From positions 1-64,000 of the forward strand of contig CAJNOP010000356.1 of assembly GCA_905250075.1 (NCBI GenBank): 64,000 nt of DNA, in the 5' to 3' direction. Below, in pieces: positions 61,187 through 64,000 of this stretch (the first letter of the stretch is position 1; each line of letters begins with the position of its first letter). The notes beneath the pieces are model-generated. The model was not told where the DNA came from. It saw only the letters and a list, made by a program, of their open reading frames with translations, and searched no databases. This DNA is from Rotaria sp. Silwood1. Lineage: Eukaryota; Rotifera; Eurotatoria; Philodinida; Philodinidae. The position numbers and the translations under genes were made by a program.

Positions 61187-62990
61187 TTAACAAAACTGAT
61201 AGAATAGGTCGTTTCCTGTTAAAAACATAATTTTTTCTGCCATTAAAAGAAGACATTTGATAGTAAAAAAAAATACCTGTTAGTCTTCGATAAATTCGAT
61301 TTTCCATTTGATTTATTGTCGAATTCATTGCATTTAGTTCATCGCGTATTGTATTTAGCGCAGTGCGCATTGCATTGACATCGTTCGATAAACGATGGCA
61401 TTCTTTTGCAAGCCAACCGTTTGCTAACGAATGATTACGGTATACATATGGACAGCGAAGTGGCAGCACGTGTACATTCATTCGAGTTTTTACTAGAACA
61501 GAATTTGAAAACAGTTTTGTTCTAGATTTTAACGAGCCGACTTTAACAAGTGTAACATCGATTGATTTTGGTTTTATGATATCATCTTCGAGTTCAACGT
61601 GCTCTGACAAATATCGAAGTAACTTTTTCACATCTTTTCGTTGTACAATTATTGTTGTACCATTTTTTCTTTCATTATTCGTGCCGTTAAATCGGTTCAT
61701 ATCTATTTTGTAATAAATTAAATCATCATTCCATGAATTATTATTGTTCGTATTCTGAACATCAACATCGACATCTTTATCGGGATTCATGCTTTCCGAG
61801 TTTATGTTGAAGAAACTACCGTCTGTTTCAACTTCGACGTGAGTATCAACATCAGTTGTATGCGTGATATTTTGAGATTGTTTCGCTAAATATTTTTCTA
61901 ATTTGTCCAGCTTTTGTCTATCGTGAAATTTCAAGTTTTGTTTTAAAGCTTCGTCTGCCTGCGAATAATCGTAGATAAATTTGTTGGAGTCTGTAGCATC
62001 TTGTTTGATAACTTTATTCAGAACTTTTGATAATTGATCGGGTCGTGTTAGCTCAGGCGTCCAATACAGCGATTCCCAAAGTTGATCATTGACTTTTGTC
62101 AGCTGAACTTGCTTATACTGCAGTTGAAGATCAAGCAGTCGATTGATTCCAACCAGATTTTGTATGCTTTCATAACCTTCTTCAACTTGTAAATTCATTG
62201 TAATTTGATCCATGGTTTCAGTCAACAGATTTTTATAGTCATCATCAGTCAAAGCGATTATATCTTGAAGATCTGAAGGAAATTGAGACTTTATTTCATT
62301 ATACATCGATGTTTTCGTTACATGCTCAGTGGTGACTTCAAGAGTTCGAGCTACTGTCTGTTGACCCAGTAGTGAGTACTGAACTTCAAAATTCGATAAG
62401 CGGCAACGTGAAGTAATTGAATTTTTTAAGCGTTCACAAGTGGACATGTTAGGCGTGTAGATAATAAAGTCAATCGTTTGTCGAAATTGTGCATTACTAT
62501 GCCATTCACTATCCAGAATGTATTCTTTCTTAGATTCACGTGTTCGAAGTCCTTTTTGGATGAGACGGATGGAGTGCGTTGGCAAAAGTGAAACTCCACA
62601 ATGTTTAGCATGACAAGTATCATTCTGGCTTTTAATATGACGTTCAGCAGATTCGAGTAAATTCGTAGTATAGAGCGAAACAGCCAAGGTGAGTTCTGTG
62701 TAACCACTCAAATCATTGTAGTTACAATCAGTTAAATTTGGTTCGACATGTGGAAACGGCGCAAAGAAAAAATCGGATGGCTTCAGTTGATTTTGAAATA
62801 GAGTGACTTCACCATCTTGATATTGAAACCGCCCCACATCACTTACTGCGATTTGTTCTATGTATATATTACTATTAGCACTTTGTTTGTTATTATCATC
62901 GATCATAGAGCGCTCCATATTCTCCTTTGTAGCAGTGCTAACGATCAGCACTATTGTACCAAAGAAAAGTAACACAGAAAATTGCTGCAT
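61187..62990 (-). CDS. Secreted protein with C-terminal coiled coil, family unknown
   Basis: ATG at 62990. Residues 1-20 form a signal peptide (MQQFSVLLFFGTIVLIVSTA), followed by Asn/Ser/Thr-rich glycosylatable sequence. Cysteines cluster in pairs (TDCNY, DTCHAKHCG, STCERL, TSRCRL), suggesting disulfides. A mid region with acidic runs (DVDVDVQNTNNNN) precedes a C-terminal heptad-like stretch (LSNDVNAMRTALNTIRDELN). A 61-bp GT-AG intron at 61276-61216 joins exon 62990-61277 to a short last exon 61215-61187, giving 580 aa ending in LFYQFC. Without splicing the frame instead runs to 61176 (604 aa). I prefer the spliced form because the intron has normal local size and correct ends. No enzymatic motif. 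Probably extracellular; function unknown. Confidence 0.75.
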
Positions 62991-64000
62991 TTTCTAAAAG
63001 CAGATAAAAAACTGTTTTGTATTCATTTGCGTAGCGATTCAGCACACAGTGTCCAAATGCTTCTGGTTTCTCAGAGTAGGTCTATTTTGTCATGTAAAAC
63101 ACAATAGCACAACAGCAGATAAATTTAAGTTGTGCGATAACACGTCATTACTCTATAAACTCTTGACTATTGATGCACAAATAGTTGGCATTAGATGTTT
63201 ATGTCACGAAAATGATTAAACAATGCCTACTGAGCCATAGAAAAAAGGATACTATGCAAAGTTTGAGAGTTTTTACTTTTTTATTTGATTTAACGTCTAC
63301 CAAATCGGATATTATGAGATATCTAACAATATGGATAAAAATATTCAAGCCTTCGAATGGAGTTTTTCATGAGATGGTGAATTCTGTTATTGAACAAAGA
63401 TTAGATGTGCAATATTTTCTTCAACTGAAAGTTTAAGTTCAAATTTTTTCTTCGTATCTATATTAAGTAAACAAAAGTTGTTAACCATTGAATTTAATTC
63501 TAATTTTTTTCTTTTCAGATTCTCAACTCTGCTGATCTAACTTTTCGTAATGACTATTAGCAAAGTATCGTTGACGTTTTCTACTTCGTTCTCAGTATGA
63601 CAATTCTGAGTTAGGATTCTCGATACAAATTTGGTGTTATTGAATTGTGTTTATATTACTATTGACCATATCTGAATTTGAAAACTAATCGTAGACAATG
63701 GTTACGCGAGTAAGGGCTTTCCTTCGTCAGACAAAATGGTAGAAACTGATTGTATAGTCGTCCCTTGCTCATATGCCTCCATCATCTCTGCCAATATTGA
63801 CCTGGCTTTTTTTATTGCTTTTGCCACTATTTTTATTTCATAATAAATATGCAAAAGTTCGTCGTTTTTTTCTAGCCTCATTAATTTGGTAAGTCAAAAT
63901 ACGAACTTAGTCTTTGAATTTTATTAATAAGCTTGAAAAGCTAAATAATAAATGAAGTATTTTTTAAACGCATGTCCATCCCAACTGAAGACGAATTCAA
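62991..64000. other. Window end, no supported gene
   Basis: Upstream flank of the secreted-protein gene. An 83-codon frame at 63185-63436 (+) lacks ATG and any recognised motif; it could be an exon of a gene extending beyond the window, but nothing supports that. Confidence 0.4.

Noticed and set aside
1..64000. CRISPR arrays, bacterial operons or a bacterial defence system
   Set aside because: No direct-repeat/spacer arrays; genes have eukaryotic introns and long spacers throughout.

Overview
The window looks like nuclear DNA of a microscopic metazoan, most likely a bdelloid rotifer. That rests on AT-rich intergenic DNA, introns mostly of 45-80 bp with GT-AG ends, coiled-coil/SPRY, NHL and NHL-REJ-GPS protein types familiar from bdelloids, and an ISXO2/Merlin-type transposon remnant. 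I assign the organism from gene style, not from a database match. Two 10-N assembly gaps are present.

Layout. 51-1022 (-) is a coiled-coil/SPRY gene, followed by about 6.4 kb with no gene I can support. 7454-15768 (+) is a 21-exon gene whose exon phases all close (1527 aa): signal peptide, NHL propeller, REJ-like region, GPS site, then an early end instead of the polycystin membrane part. A 1.2-kb fold-back element lies in its first intron. 15.8-24.1 kb holds a possible short secreted peptide, a broken solo NET-domain gene and a decayed unknown gene. 24137-24577 (+) is an intronless HIT-family protein. 25771-26790 (-) is Rab geranylgeranyltransferase beta. 30262-32037 (-) is a six-exon METTL25-type methyltransferase. 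32.5-35.2 kb is mobile DNA: a diverged tandem repeat, a deleted Merlin-like transposon and a TA-flanked fold-back element.

35.4-43.7 kb (-) is the most unusual locus. One phase-consistent exon chain joins a zinc-finger/DDE-transposase-like region to ubiquitin-specific-protease (USP) like modules. It carries one in-frame TGA, and serine stands where the USP catalytic cysteine is expected. Directly upstream on the same strand, 44773-49633 encodes an apparently intact USP36/42-type deubiquitinase (942 aa, nine exons). The next 7.4 kb is gene-poor. 57058-57971 (-) is an NHL propeller exon and 61187-62990 (-) encodes a secreted coiled-coil protein.

No operon logic applies. RABGGTB (Rab prenylation), METTL25 and the USP36/42-type gene look like ordinary conserved cell genes. 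The NHL, NHL-REJ and SPRY genes look like lineage-expanded families. Between genes lie inverted-repeat elements and a recurring class of short GT-rich/CA-rich stem-loops.
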